Below, in pieces: positions 7,710 to 14,891 of a DNA stretch of 31,750 nt (positions within the stretch are counted from its first letter, which is position 1; each line of letters begins with the position of its first letter). This DNA is from JBAZYV01 sp041658345. GTDB taxonomy: Bacteria > Patescibacteriota > Gracilibacteria > UBA1369 > 2-02-FULL-48-14. Both the position numbers and the translations under genes were made by a program. The stretch lies in contig JBBAAK010000010.1 of assembly GCA_041658345.1 (NCBI GenBank), positions 1-31,750 on the forward strand. The letters are read 5' to 3'. Under the pieces are notes generated by a model that was given only the letters and a program-made list of their open reading frames with translations, was not told the origin of the DNA and did no database searches.

Positions 7710-8978
7710 ATGTTCGAATCATTCACACAAGAGGAGCTTAGAACGCTGGCCATTACAATAGTGCTGGCTCTAGTTCCGGCAATAATTTGGTCCTACCTCA
7801 TTTTTAAGGGACGCAAAACTGCACGCGGACCACTTTTTTTGGCATTTTTCTTGGGAACGTTCACCGTGATTCCACTGATAATTTTATATGATTATCTTTG
7901 GGTTTGGTTCCCGGAGTTTGATTTGTATGCGTTGATTTCAAATAACGTAGCCGTTGCCGGACTAGCCTCAATATTAACCTTGCTTGTGGTAGGGGTTTTG
8001 GAAGAACTGGTCAAAAGCGGAGTAGTACGATTTATAGACAAAACGCGCATTGGGATTCAAACCATAAACGACGCGGTCGAATATTCAATTTTAGCGGGAC
8101 TTGGCTTCGCATTTGTGGAAAATATATCTTATTTTTACCAAATTTGGCAAAATTCATCCTCAATTGCTGAGGCGGTTTTCCCGATGGTTTTTAGGTCCAT
8201 TTTTACAGTTTTGGGGCACGCCGTGTTCTCAGGAATTTTTGGATATTTTTATGGCATTGCAAAATTTTCCATGCCAATTCTTGAAGCAAAAATTTGGATG
8301 GGCGAACGCTCAAAAAGCATACAGATTCTGTCTAAAATTTTAGGTACAAACGAAGCCAACGCCTTTCGCCAAGTAACTCTTTTTAAAGGACTTTTCATTG
8401 CAATGGCAATCCACGTTGCTTTCAACTTTGCGCTTGAGATGAACCAGTTTTTGCCGGTAGTCTTCCTGGTTGGTGGTGGATTTTTATACTTGCTTTATCT
8501 GCTTGCTCACAAAGCCGGCAACATTGTTTTTACAGGTGAACAAAAAGAATCCGCTATAGCCAAGCGCGACACGGATGTTGTGCTTGAACTGCTTGGTATG
8601 TGGACTCAAGAAGGTAAGTACCAAGACGTGGTAGACATCTGCCAGAGACTTTTGATCCGCGATCCGGATAACAAAGTGGTACAACTTTTTGAAGCGAAAG
8701 CCTTAGAAAAAGAAAAATTCGCAAACTTGGAAAAATCAGTTACCTCACTTTTTACAACAGGAGGAGTTCAAATTGAAGACAAAAGTTTGCGGGCTTTAAT
8801 TCGCCAAAAAGTCCTCATGGAAATGTTAAAAGACAAACAGTCGATTCAGCCGGAAGAACCTCAAAAAATCGCCCAAGCAAGCCTGGCACAAAAATCAAGT
8901 GGTCCAAGAATCCCGACTATTATTGGAGGAGCAAATCCTCAGCAAAAGAGTCAGTCATCCCCGAAAGGAAATCTCTAA
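7710..8978 (+). CDS. prsW: PrsW-family intramembrane metalloprotease with C-terminal extension
   Basis: Membrane protease family related to Bacillus PrsW (site-1 cleavage of an anti-sigma factor) and to CAAX-type proteases. From the ATG at 7710 (MFESFTQEELRT) it is 422 residues. The membrane part (about 1-270, seven or eight segments) holds the family motifs: VLEELVKSG with the paired glutamates, EYSILAGLGFAFVENISY, HAVFSGIFGYFYG and HVAFNFALE. After residue ~275 comes a soluble tail that looks like one or two TPR-type helical repeats (VLELLGMWTQEGKYQDVVDI, RLLIRDPDNKVVQLFEAKA), then a low-complexity Gln/Pro/Ser end. No anti-sigma factor is nearby, so the substrate is unknown. Its last 59 bases overlap dgt on the opposite strand. 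Confidence 0.88.
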   Translation: MFESFTQEELRTLAITIVLALVPAIIWSYLIFKGRKTARGPLFLAFFLGTFTVIPLIILYDYLWVWFPEFDLYALISNNVAVAGLASILTLLVVGVLEELVKSGVVRFIDKTRIGIQTINDAVEYSILAGLGFAFVENISYFYQIWQNSSSIAEAVFPMVFRSIFTVLGHAVFSGIFGYFYGIAKFSMPILEAKIWMGERSKSIQILSKILGTNEANAFRQVTLFKGLFIAMAIHVAFNFALEMNQFLPVVFLVGGGFLYLLYLLAHKAGNIVFTGEQKESAIAKRDTDVVLELLGMWTQEGKYQDVVDICQRLLIRDPDNKVVQLFEAKALEKEKFANLEKSVTSLFTTGGVQIEDKSLRALIRQKVLMEMLKDKQSIQPEEPQKIAQASLAQKSSGPRIPTIIGGANPQQKSQSSPKGNL

Positions 8979-10005
8979 CTTCTTCCGGACTTTTGCCTTC
9001 CGCCATAAGTTTTGCAAAAAGCTCTTTTATAATTCCCTGCCCATGTTTTGCATGGCTCAAAACCTCCTCGCTAAAGTACAGATTTTTCATCAAAAATTCT
9101 TTTAGCTCCGTGTTGGCTCTCGCCATTTTTTGTGGGAATAGTGCAAGTTTTTCCGGGCACTTATAAACGTCCTCCAGTGTGCCGATTTTAAACAAGCCGA
9201 GCCTCTCGCTGGTTTCTTTTGCAGTCCCATCAATCATTATCCCAATCATTTTGCTAACCGTGCGTGCGATTCTGATTTTGGGGTCGTCCATATAGCCATA
9301 ATATCTTTCTGCATATTCGGAGGCAGTTCCCCAAAGGGCCAGATTCTTCAGATCCTCCTCTTTAAAAAGCCCGCTTCTAAGCCCATCATCAACATCATGA
9401 TTTTGGTAAGCAATTTCGTCCGCAAGATTTACAATCTGTGCTTCGAGCGAAGGGTGAACCCCGTCTTCCAAACCCGGCCTGTCCCAAGTAGTTTCATGTT
9501 TCATTAGGCCGTAAATCACTTCAATACTCAAATTTAGCCCGTTAAAATCCGGATAACTGTGCTCAAGCTCGGTAACTATGCGTTTGCTTTGCTCATTGTG
9601 TTCAAAATGTAGACCGTATTCCGCAAGACACTCGTTTAAAGTCGTTTCTCCGGCGTGCCCAAACGGCGTGTGCCCTAAGTCATGAGCAAGTGCGATTGTT
9701 TCCGCCAAGTCCTCATTAAGCCCCAGCATTCGTGCCAAATCTCGTGCAATCTGCGCCACTTCAAGCGTATGCGTTAGTCGATTTCTGTAGTGGTCCCCGT
9801 GATGCGAAACAAAAACCTGCGTTTTGTCTTTAAGTCTGCGGAACGCTTTTGAATGAATAATTCTGTCCCTATCAACCTGGAATGGCAGACGATTTTTGTC
9901 CTCCATTTCTTCGATTTTCCTCCCACGCGTTGCACGGTTCATCACCGCGTACGGTTGGAGCACCTTCGTTTCATTTTCTTTGAGTTGGTATGGGCTAAGA
10001 ATCAT
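8920..10005 (-). CDS. dgt: Deoxyguanosinetriphosphate triphosphohydrolase-like HD protein
   Basis: HD-domain enzyme predicted to hydrolyse dNTPs to the nucleoside and triphosphate. The 361-residue protein has the family N-terminus (RGRKIEEMEDKNRLPFQVDR), then HSKAFRRLKDKTQVF. The metal ligands are all present: His79 in RNRLTHTLEVAQ, His108-Asp109 in HDLGHTPFGHAG, and Asp196 in NLADEIAYQNHD. Length and motif order match the dGTPase-like (type 2) group. The start ATG at 10005 follows an A/T-rich stretch without a Shine-Dalgarno. The gene ends inside the 3' end of prsW. With nrdR nearby it suggests dNTP-pool control, although no shared operon is seen. Confidence 0.93.
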   Translation of the reverse strand: MILSPYQLKENETKVLQPYAVMNRATRGRKIEEMEDKNRLPFQVDRDRIIHSKAFRRLKDKTQVFVSHHGDHYRNRLTHTLEVAQIARDLARMLGLNEDLAETIALAHDLGHTPFGHAGETTLNECLAEYGLHFEHNEQSKRIVTELEHSYPDFNGLNLSIEVIYGLMKHETTWDRPGLEDGVHPSLEAQIVNLADEIAYQNHDVDDGLRSGLFKEEDLKNLALWGTASEYAERYYGYMDDPKIRIARTVSKMIGIMIDGTAKETSERLGLFKIGTLEDVYKCPEKLALFPQKMARANTELKEFLMKNLYFSEEVLSHAKHGQGIIKELFAKLMAEGKSPEEVRDFLSGMTDSFAEDLLLQ

Positions 10006-10057
10006 TTAGATTTGTTATGAGTACGGATGGTAGTTAGGACCCCAGTGTAGGCGGGCA

Positions 10058-10208
10058 CCCTTGCGCCAATCGCGGAATGTGGCTCAATTCACCGCGCGCG
10101 GTAAACGCGTCAATAAATTGTAGTTTTGTAAACCCCTTGCACCAATTGCGGAATGTAGTCCAATTCACTCTCGAGAGTGAACCCCTCAACAAGACGGAAG
10201 TTTGTAAA
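10058..10208 (+). repeat. Two-palindrome intergenic repeat element, copy 1
   Basis: Two tandem, diverged units of about 75 bases (10058-10132 and 10133-10208). Each runs CCTTGC(G/A)CCAAT, GCGGAATGT, CAATTCAC, palindrome core, TCAA and TTTGTAAA. The first unit's core is ACCGCGCGCGGT (centre 10096.5). The second is the perfect 18-mer TTCACTCTCGAGAGTGAA (10164-10181, centre 10172.5). Centre spacing is 76 bases. The same pair, inverted and with the same spacing, is at 31465-31616. Open frames on the minus strand here are by-products of the repeat. Confidence 0.8.
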
Positions 10209-10288
10209 GGGCCATTGTACATTTTTAAATTTTATTACTCTTACTATGAATTTTAACTCACAAGGCGCATATACGCAAAATCTATTGA

Positions 10289-10317
10289 TTGCAAACATGT
10301 CCACATTAATTTATAAC
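10289..10317 (+). promoter_or_regulatory. Promoter of the RHH-like gene
   Basis: TTGCAA (10289-10294), 17-base spacer, TATAAC (10312-10317). The ATG at 10344 would leave a leader of about 20 bases without a Shine-Dalgarno. Confidence 0.55.
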
Positions 10318-10343
10318 GTAGCTACAAAATAATACTAAAACCT

Positions 10344-10670
10344 ATGCCAAAACAATCATCCTCAAAGTACTCAATCACGGTCAACAATAGAAAATATGAG
10401 TACTCACTCAAGCCCATTGGCAAATTGCAAACGCGCGTAGTTTGTAGTGAAGCCAATATCGACCAAAATTTTTTAAATCAAGACGTGCCGGCATTGCTTT
10501 TTGATTTGCCAAACCTCATTTTGGCGGAAAAAGAATATAAAGATAAACAGGAAGAGGTGATCCGTTTCCGCGTTAGCACAGCAGATAAAAAGGAAATAGA
10601 GAAAAAAGCCATCAAAAAAGGCTACAAAACAGTTTCCACGTTTTTAAGAGAACTCGCACTGAGTGCATAA
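10344..10670 (+). CDS. Small protein with C-terminal ribbon-helix-helix-like domain
   Basis: 108 residues. The last ~40 residues (VIRFRVSTADKKEIEKKAIK, then KGYKTVSTFLRELAL) follow the pattern of ribbon-helix-helix DNA-binding domains: a short beta strand, an amphipathic helix, a Gly turn, then a Ser-initiated second helix. Related folds include CopG-type repressors and MobC-like relaxosome accessory proteins. The N-terminal ~65 residues (YSITVNNRKYEYSLKPIGKL) look like a small beta domain of unknown family. No toxin partner or relaxase is adjacent, so neither an antitoxin nor a mobilisation role is supported by context. It sits between the palindromic repeat and a recombinase remnant, in the accessory part of the window. 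Confidence 0.75.
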   Translation: MPKQSSSKYSITVNNRKYEYSLKPIGKLQTRVVCSEANIDQNFLNQDVPALLFDLPNLILAEKEYKDKQEEVIRFRVSTADKKEIEKKAIKKGYKTVSTFLRELALSA

Positions 10671-10734
10671 AGCACTGCACTTTTGACAGGACTCCTAATT
10701 CCTAGTGGCGCTTTTCAAACGTGAACGGGGAGGG

Positions 10735-10816
10735 CGGATGTCGGCGCCATTGTGGAGCAGGTCAGTCGCAAACGAGTGCCTAAGTACGTGTGGAGTAACT
10801 TTTCTGCTAAGGCCCG
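10735..10816 (-). pseudogene. Fragment of a Xer tyrosine recombinase gene
   Basis: These 82 bases align without gaps to 11555-11636 inside the intact xer gene, with 71 identities by my count (about 87%). On the minus strand they encode GLSRKVTPHVLRHSFATD followed by LLHNGADIR. This corresponds to residues ~247-273 of the intact protein and includes the catalytic box II His and Arg (HVLRH). Most differences are at silent positions, suggesting the source was once a working paralogue. Outside the 82 bases similarity stops on both sides, so no function is expected. Confidence 0.85.
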
Positions 10817-10837
10817 TTTTTTAGCTTTCCCTTGCGG

Positions 10838-10853
10838 TTTTTTTTGGGGGGGG
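10838..10853 (+). repeat. T8G8 homopolymer tract
   Basis: Eight T followed by eight G, 33 bases before the start codon at 10887. G-runs of this length are prone to slipped-strand length change and, in a promoter, can alter the spacing of elements. The pure run is seen directly; variation is inference. Confidence 0.6.
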
Positions 10854-10886
10854 TAAAGTAAATATCTATTTTTTATTTTAATCACT

Positions 10887-11405
10887 ATGGCTCTAGAGTT
10901 AAATTTGGATGGAGGAGATTTGACAGCGCAGTGCAAGGCTTGGATTGATTCGATTTATGCAAATCCATCACCCCAATCATCATTTGCTAAACGTGATACA
11001 CGTGAGGGGGTGTGTTTTCAGTCAATATCAAGAATAGGCTTGCGATATGTCGAAATTCTACCAAGGGCCACGAAGGGTGAGTTTTCAGGGGTAACCCTAA
11101 AGTTCGTGTGGAACGGTTTTGATCCATCCGGAAGGATAAATGGGTTTAATCTTTTAGATTCGGTGGGTATAGACTTACACAATAGTGGAAAATGGTTCGT
11201 TGATGGAAGTGGTAGGAATCAGGATTCTGGTATAGTAACCTTCAAGGTCACAAGAAGTGGAATGGACACTCCGAATGGTCTTTGGACCATAAATTCATCT
11301 GGAAGCCCTGTTCCAGACACTAGCTACGATAGGGAGAAGTTAGAAGGTTTGGTCAAGGAGGTTTTAGATGTTGTAAATCAGGAAGTTGAGGCACTAGGGA
11401 TTTAA
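10887..11405 (+). CDS. Hypothetical protein, orphan
   Basis: Not recognised. 172 residues, no signal peptide or membrane segment. The central part (YVEILPRATKGEFSGVTLKF, VWNGFDPSGRINGFNLLDSV, then GKWFVDGSG) reads as a beta-rich globular domain. The last 30 residues form an acidic amphipathic helix (REKLEGLVKEVLDVVNQEVE). Codon use leans to GGT, AGG and GGG more than in the flanking genes (impression only), consistent with recent acquisition. It lies between a homopolymer tract and the xer gene, beside a recombinase fragment. Confidence 0.65.
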   Translation: MALELNLDGGDLTAQCKAWIDSIYANPSPQSSFAKRDTREGVCFQSISRIGLRYVEILPRATKGEFSGVTLKFVWNGFDPSGRINGFNLLDSVGIDLHNSGKWFVDGSGRNQDSGIVTFKVTRSGMDTPNGLWTINSSGSPVPDTSYDREKLEGLVKEVLDVVNQEVEALGI

Positions 11406-11448
11406 CGCCAAAAAATTCTCACTTCTCAGATTTACTGGGTTTTTCTCC

Positions 11449-12372
11449 CTACTTATGAAACCTCTCATGCACCTCCCTTAACCTCGCGTTGGTTGAATGA
11501 GTATAAATTTGCGTGGTTGTAATTGATGCGTGCCCTAGCATTTCCTGCACGGAACGGATGTCTGCGCCATTGTGGAGTAGATCTGTTGCAAACGAGTGCC
11601 TAAGTACATGCGGAGTCACTTTTTTGCCAAGCCCCGCAAGCTTTGAAGCACGCCTAACCACTTCTTGCACGGTATACGCCGTTAATCTGCGCTTTTCGCC
11701 AAGTCCCAAATCCTCGTCCTCCCTATTTCGCCCATAACTTATAAAAACAGGCTCCCAGTTATCCACTCTTTCGCTCAAATACATTCGCAAATATTTAACG
11801 CACCGCTCCGACAAAAATACAATTCTTGGCTTTTTACCTTTACCTCTCACCGTAAACTCACGCCTTTCCAAATCAACTTGCGAGCGATTTAGCGAAACAA
11901 GTTCCGAAACACGGAGTCCCGTTGAATACAAAGTTTCAAGCATCGCCCTATCTCGCATATCTGATTTTTTGCCCAAATTAGTTGCATCAAAAAGCCTTTC
12001 AACTTCATCCCGCGTCAAAAAATCCACAATCCTTTCCGGAATTTTTTTAAGGTCGATTTTTTCCGGCGAAAGCGTGGAAATGTCTTGCCTAGCCAAATAT
12101 TTTAAAAACGCCCGCAAAGCAATCATATGATAATTTTGAGTCTTAACGCCAAGAGCATTGTTGTGCAAATCCACAAATCGATTCAAAAAAAGTTGGTACT
12201 TATGCACGTCATCCAAACTTAAAGTCCCAATATCCCGTCCTTCAAAAAAATCATAAAATCTTTGCAGATAATGATGATAATTTTCGACCGTTTTGCGAGC
12301 CTTATTTTTGCCTACTTCCAAATGCTCCAAAAATCGCGTGATCAAATGTTGTAATTCTGTAACTTCGGGCAT
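11449..12372 (-). CDS. xerC/xerD-like: XerC/XerD-type tyrosine recombinase
   Basis: Site-specific recombinase, most likely the chromosome-dimer resolvase acting at a dif-like site, although integron/phage-like roles cannot be excluded. From the ATG at 12372 (MPEVTELQHL) it has 307 residues, the family's usual size. It has an N-terminal SAM-like domain (about 1-95) and a C-terminal catalytic domain with all six residues: Arg154 (TGLRVSEL), Lys178 (RGKGKK), His255 and Arg258 (PHVLRHSFATDLL), His281 (MLGHASI) and Tyr290 (TTTQIYTH). A TTG at 12378 overlaps the upstream stop as TTGA and would add two residues. It is probably co-transcribed with the SLH-domain gene. A fragment of a close paralogue lies at 10735-10816. 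Confidence 0.93.
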   Translation of the reverse strand: MPEVTELQHLITRFLEHLEVGKNKARKTVENYHHYLQRFYDFFEGRDIGTLSLDDVHKYQLFLNRFVDLHNNALGVKTQNYHMIALRAFLKYLARQDISTLSPEKIDLKKIPERIVDFLTRDEVERLFDATNLGKKSDMRDRAMLETLYSTGLRVSELVSLNRSQVDLERREFTVRGKGKKPRIVFLSERCVKYLRMYLSERVDNWEPVFISYGRNREDEDLGLGEKRRLTAYTVQEVVRRASKLAGLGKKVTPHVLRHSFATDLLHNGADIRSVQEMLGHASITTTQIYTHSTNARLREVHERFHK

Positions 12373-12374
12373 AG

Positions 12375-14069
12375 TCAAATGGATTTAAGCAAAATATAAA
12401 GGACCTTCCCCGCCTCCCTGCGCGTAATAGTTTCTTCAGGCGTAAACAAATCCCCACTAACTAGACCGTTTTCAAAAGCAAACTCGGCCCCAAGCGCATA
12501 CCAATCATCCTCGATAACGTCCGTAAAGGCATCGTCATAATCCATCCTTTTTGAGCCACGGAGCCTGTAAAGCATGGTAAAAAACTCGGCGTTATTAATT
12601 TGGGCATCTGGCGCAAAAGACAAATCGCTGTGGCCAATAACCATGCCAATATCATAAGCTTTTGCAATGTATTTTCGATACCAAGCATCAATCGGCACAT
12701 CCCAAAACGGCACCATATTTCCCGCATCGGGGTTCCTGTTAAAAGCCTTTAAAATTATTTTAACCATTTCCGCCCGATTCAAAACTCTATCCGGGTACAG
12801 CATCCCATCACTTCCCATAAAAACCCCCTCCTCTTTTAAGTATTGAAAAACGGCTAAATCCGCATCGGTATTCGGCAGATCCAAAAACAATTGATCCGTT
12901 AAAACGTCGTCCCATTTTTCTCCAAAATCGGTAAGACTGTAATCCGCAGTAATCGCATCAACGTAGCCAATCATACTTTCCGCAATGGAATCCCCAGGGA
13001 AATCCCCAAGATATAAATTTTTTGCAGAACGTGGTTGAGAAACGGTGCAACTATCCACAGTTTCGCCATTTATCCCAAGAGAAAAACCCCCAACCCCATA
13101 ATGTAGCGCAACATCATTCCACTCGTAAGGAGTCACGGACTCCGGGCTTGTAAGACGGTACCAACCTCCATCAATATCGCAATCCGCATCAAAATTTGGC
13201 GCATAAATTCCGGCAAGAATTTGTCCATTTCCATTTATGTAAACGTAAAGATCACCCTCTTCCGCGGTGGAAATCCCCGAAGAATCCAAAATAGTACCGG
13301 TGGCTCCGTTAACATCACTAACGTACACGCTCAAATTAACCGTTCCGTGGCTTGGGATTTCGTATGATTCACTTAAATTCACAGAAGAACTTTCACTGCT
13401 TGATTTGAACTCGGCATCGCTGGGTGGAAACAAAATTGCGAGTGCGGTTTTTGATTTTTCGGTGGCGGTTTCCAAAATGCTTTTAGCAACCGTTGTGTCC
13501 GCGATGGCATCTGCATAAGTTTGCAAATTTTTTGAATTAAATTCGCCATCAGCTCTATATAGGCTACTTTGGAAGATCAAATTTCCATTTTTATGGACAA
13601 GATGCAAAGATACATATTCGGAAATAACCGTGGAAAACACATCGGAATATGCTCCGTCCTCCTTAGTTTGATAGAGAATTGTATCAACAGTACTTTCCAA
13701 AATGCTTTTTTCCCCGTTATCAAAATCATCCCTGGCGACTATTTCGTTAAACGCACTCTCAGCAGATTCTTGCGAGGCATACGAATAAATCAAAAGCTGA
13801 ATTTGTGGCAATTCACTGTCAAACCACGGGTCGGAAACAAGTCTGGCTTCATAATTCACAACAATCCCTCCGCTAATTTGTGTGGAACTCTTAAAGGCAA
13901 ACTCAGAATATCCATTCAAAACAGGCAAACTGTTTCCATTCGGAATCACCAAATTAGTAGCGGTTTTAAGTTCGCTGGACGTGGTGTCCACAACTGCAAA
14001 AGCGCTCAAAGGTGCCAAAAACAGAGCAATCAAAGCACTTACACATAAAATGGATTTTCGGATATTCAT
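12375..14069 (-). CDS. Exported S-layer-homology (SLH) domain protein
   Basis: The 564-residue protein starts at the ATG at 14069. This places a classic signal peptide at the N-terminus (MNIRKSILCVSALIALFLAP, cleavage near SAFA). The longer frame to 14225 runs through the divergent ftsE gene and is rejected. Residues ~25-400 form a large extracellular region. Part of it (ADCDIDGGWYRLTSPESVTP, then WNDVALHYGVGGFSLGINGE) resembles a concanavalin/laminin-G-like sandwich. The last ~170 residues hold three SLH repeats: VFMGSDGMLYPDRVLNRAEM; FWDVPIDAWYRKYIAKAYDI with GHSDLSFAPDAQINNAEF; and AFTDVIEDDWY with ETITRREAG. SLH domains tether proteins to secondary cell-wall polymers, so this is a surface or S-layer component. 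Its stop (TGA) abuts xer. Confidence 0.88.
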   Translation of the reverse strand: MNIRKSILCVSALIALFLAPLSAFAVVDTTSSELKTATNLVIPNGNSLPVLNGYSEFAFKSSTQISGGIVVNYEARLVSDPWFDSELPQIQLLIYSYASQESAESAFNEIVARDDFDNGEKSILESTVDTILYQTKEDGAYSDVFSTVISEYVSLHLVHKNGNLIFQSSLYRADGEFNSKNLQTYADAIADTTVAKSILETATEKSKTALAILFPPSDAEFKSSSESSSVNLSESYEIPSHGTVNLSVYVSDVNGATGTILDSSGISTAEEGDLYVYINGNGQILAGIYAPNFDADCDIDGGWYRLTSPESVTPYEWNDVALHYGVGGFSLGINGETVDSCTVSQPRSAKNLYLGDFPGDSIAESMIGYVDAITADYSLTDFGEKWDDVLTDQLFLDLPNTDADLAVFQYLKEEGVFMGSDGMLYPDRVLNRAEMVKIILKAFNRNPDAGNMVPFWDVPIDAWYRKYIAKAYDIGMVIGHSDLSFAPDAQINNAEFFTMLYRLRGSKRMDYDDAFTDVIEDDWYALGAEFAFENGLVSGDLFTPEETITRREAGKVLYILLKSI

Positions 14070-14090
14070 TAATACTACTATACTACACAC
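14070..14090. promoter_or_regulatory. Overlapping divergent leaderless promoters (SLH gene / ftsE)
   Basis: In a 21-bp gap the plus strand has TATACT (14079-14084) six bases before the ftsE ATG. The minus strand has TATAGT (14077-14082) seven bases before the SLH-protein ATG. Each matches TATAAT at five of six positions, and they overlap by four bases, so the two polymerases should exclude each other. Confidence 0.65.
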
Positions 14091-14747
14091 ATGATTGAGT
14101 TCAAAAACGCCACAAAACAATATGGTGATCGAATGGTTCTGGATAACGTTAATTTGTGCATACAAGGAGGTGATTGGGTTTGGCTTACCGGCGCATCCGG
14201 AGCCGGGAAAACAACACTTATACATTCTCTTATAGGTGCAGTTCAGCTTACCGCAGGAGATATTTTTGTTGATGGCTACAAAGTTACAAAATTTACGCCA
14301 AAAGCCCTGCAGGAATATCGCAGAAAACTTGGAATAGTTTTTCAGGATTATAAATTACTGCCCAAAAAAACAGTTTATGAAAATGTGGCCTTTGCTATGG
14401 AAGTTTGTGATTACACGGAACGTCAAATTGCTGAGCGTGTACCTGAAATTCTAGAAAAAGTTGGGCTATCGGACGTTCGCCATCACTTCCCGTATATGCT
14501 TTCCGGGGGGGAAAAACAGCGCACCGGCATAGCCCGCGCTCTAATCCACGAACCGCGCCTTATAATCGCAGACGAACCAACGGGGAATTTGGATCCGGAA
14601 ACAGCCTCAGGCATTGTGGATATTTTTCATAAATTACACGTAGAAGGCGCAACAATTATTTTCGCCACGCACAATTACCATCTATTGGACAGAGTAAAAG
14701 GCAGAAAAATAAAGATGCAGGATGGTAGGTCGCTTGAGAATAATTAA
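14091..14747 (+). CDS. ftsE: Cell-division ABC ATPase FtsE
   Basis: ATPase partner of FtsX in the FtsEX complex, which couples division to peptidoglycan hydrolysis. 218 residues, typical size. It opens MIEFKNATKQYGDRMVLDNV. It has Walker A GASGAGKTT (about 34-42), a Q-loop in IVFQDYKLLP, the signature LSGGEKQR, Walker B LIIADEPTG and an H-loop FATHN. The FtsE hallmarks (short protein, DYKLL after the Q-loop, NLDPETA) favour FtsE over a generic ABC ATPase. No ftsX follows; the next gene is recA, with its own promoter. ftsX must be elsewhere or absent, and a different ABC partner cannot be excluded. Confidence 0.85.
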   Translation: MIEFKNATKQYGDRMVLDNVNLCIQGGDWVWLTGASGAGKTTLIHSLIGAVQLTAGDIFVDGYKVTKFTPKALQEYRRKLGIVFQDYKLLPKKTVYENVAFAMEVCDYTERQIAERVPEILEKVGLSDVRHHFPYMLSGGEKQRTGIARALIHEPRLIIADEPTGNLDPETASGIVDIFHKLHVEGATIIFATHNYHLLDRVKGRKIKMQDGRSLENN

Positions 14748-14825
14748 AGGAATTTAATTCAGGAAAAATTCAGGACTTCCGCATAAAAAAGGCATATATG
14801 TAAAGTGGCTTTTTAAAAGTCCCCC

Positions 14826-14854
14826 TTGACGGTGAGTGCGCACTCACCTAACAT
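14826..14854 (+). promoter_or_regulatory. recA promoter with embedded operator
   Basis: TTGACG (14826-14831), exactly 17 bases of spacer, and TAACAT (14849-14854). The spacer is almost entirely the palindrome described next. Transcription should start near 14861, leaving a leader of about 30 bases before the ATG at 14892, with no Shine-Dalgarno. Confidence 0.8.
14831..14848. promoter_or_regulatory. Putative LexA-type operator of recA
   Basis: GGTGAGTGCGCACTCACC is a perfect 18-bp inverted repeat occupying the whole space between the -35 and -10 of recA. A repressor bound here would block RNA polymerase. Its sequence is unlike the well-known LexA boxes CTGT-N8-ACAG and CGAAC-N4-GTTCG. Two further copies in the window precede HNH-nuclease genes. 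Operator function follows from position and symmetry; the binding protein is not in the window. Confidence 0.75.
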
Positions 14855-14891
14855 AGGGCTAAACAATCCTTATTTCTTAACCCCTCATTTT

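Larger units (their letters stand above)
10671..10886. other. Intergenic region with recombinase remnant and homopolymer tract
   Basis: A 216-base gap holding a decayed Xer fragment (10735-10816, minus), a T8G8 tract (10838-10853) and the presumed promoter of the gene at 10887, where AT-rich sequence (10861-10884) could supply a -10. No further gene is seen. Confidence 0.55.

Noticed and set aside
10058..10208. CRISPR array
   Set aside because: Only two diverged units with palindromes inside the units, no uniform repeats or spacers, and no cas genes.
10034..10304. Two ~60-residue minus-strand frames with similar sequences
   Set aside because: They translate the two units of the palindromic repeat; their likeness reflects DNA repetition, not a protein family.
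10344..10670. Antitoxin of a toxin-antitoxin pair
   Set aside because: The RHH-like C-terminus would fit, but no toxin-sized gene is adjacent on the same strand; the next plus-strand gene is 216 bases away, with a recombinase remnant between.
14070..14225. Longer N-terminus for the SLH-domain gene
   Set aside because: It would run antisense through ftsE and bury the clear signal peptide that starts at 14069.
14826..14891. Upstream start for recA adding 22 residues
   Set aside because: The extra codons lie on the promoter and palindrome and do not resemble any RecA N-terminus; the ATG at 14892 gives the normal start.
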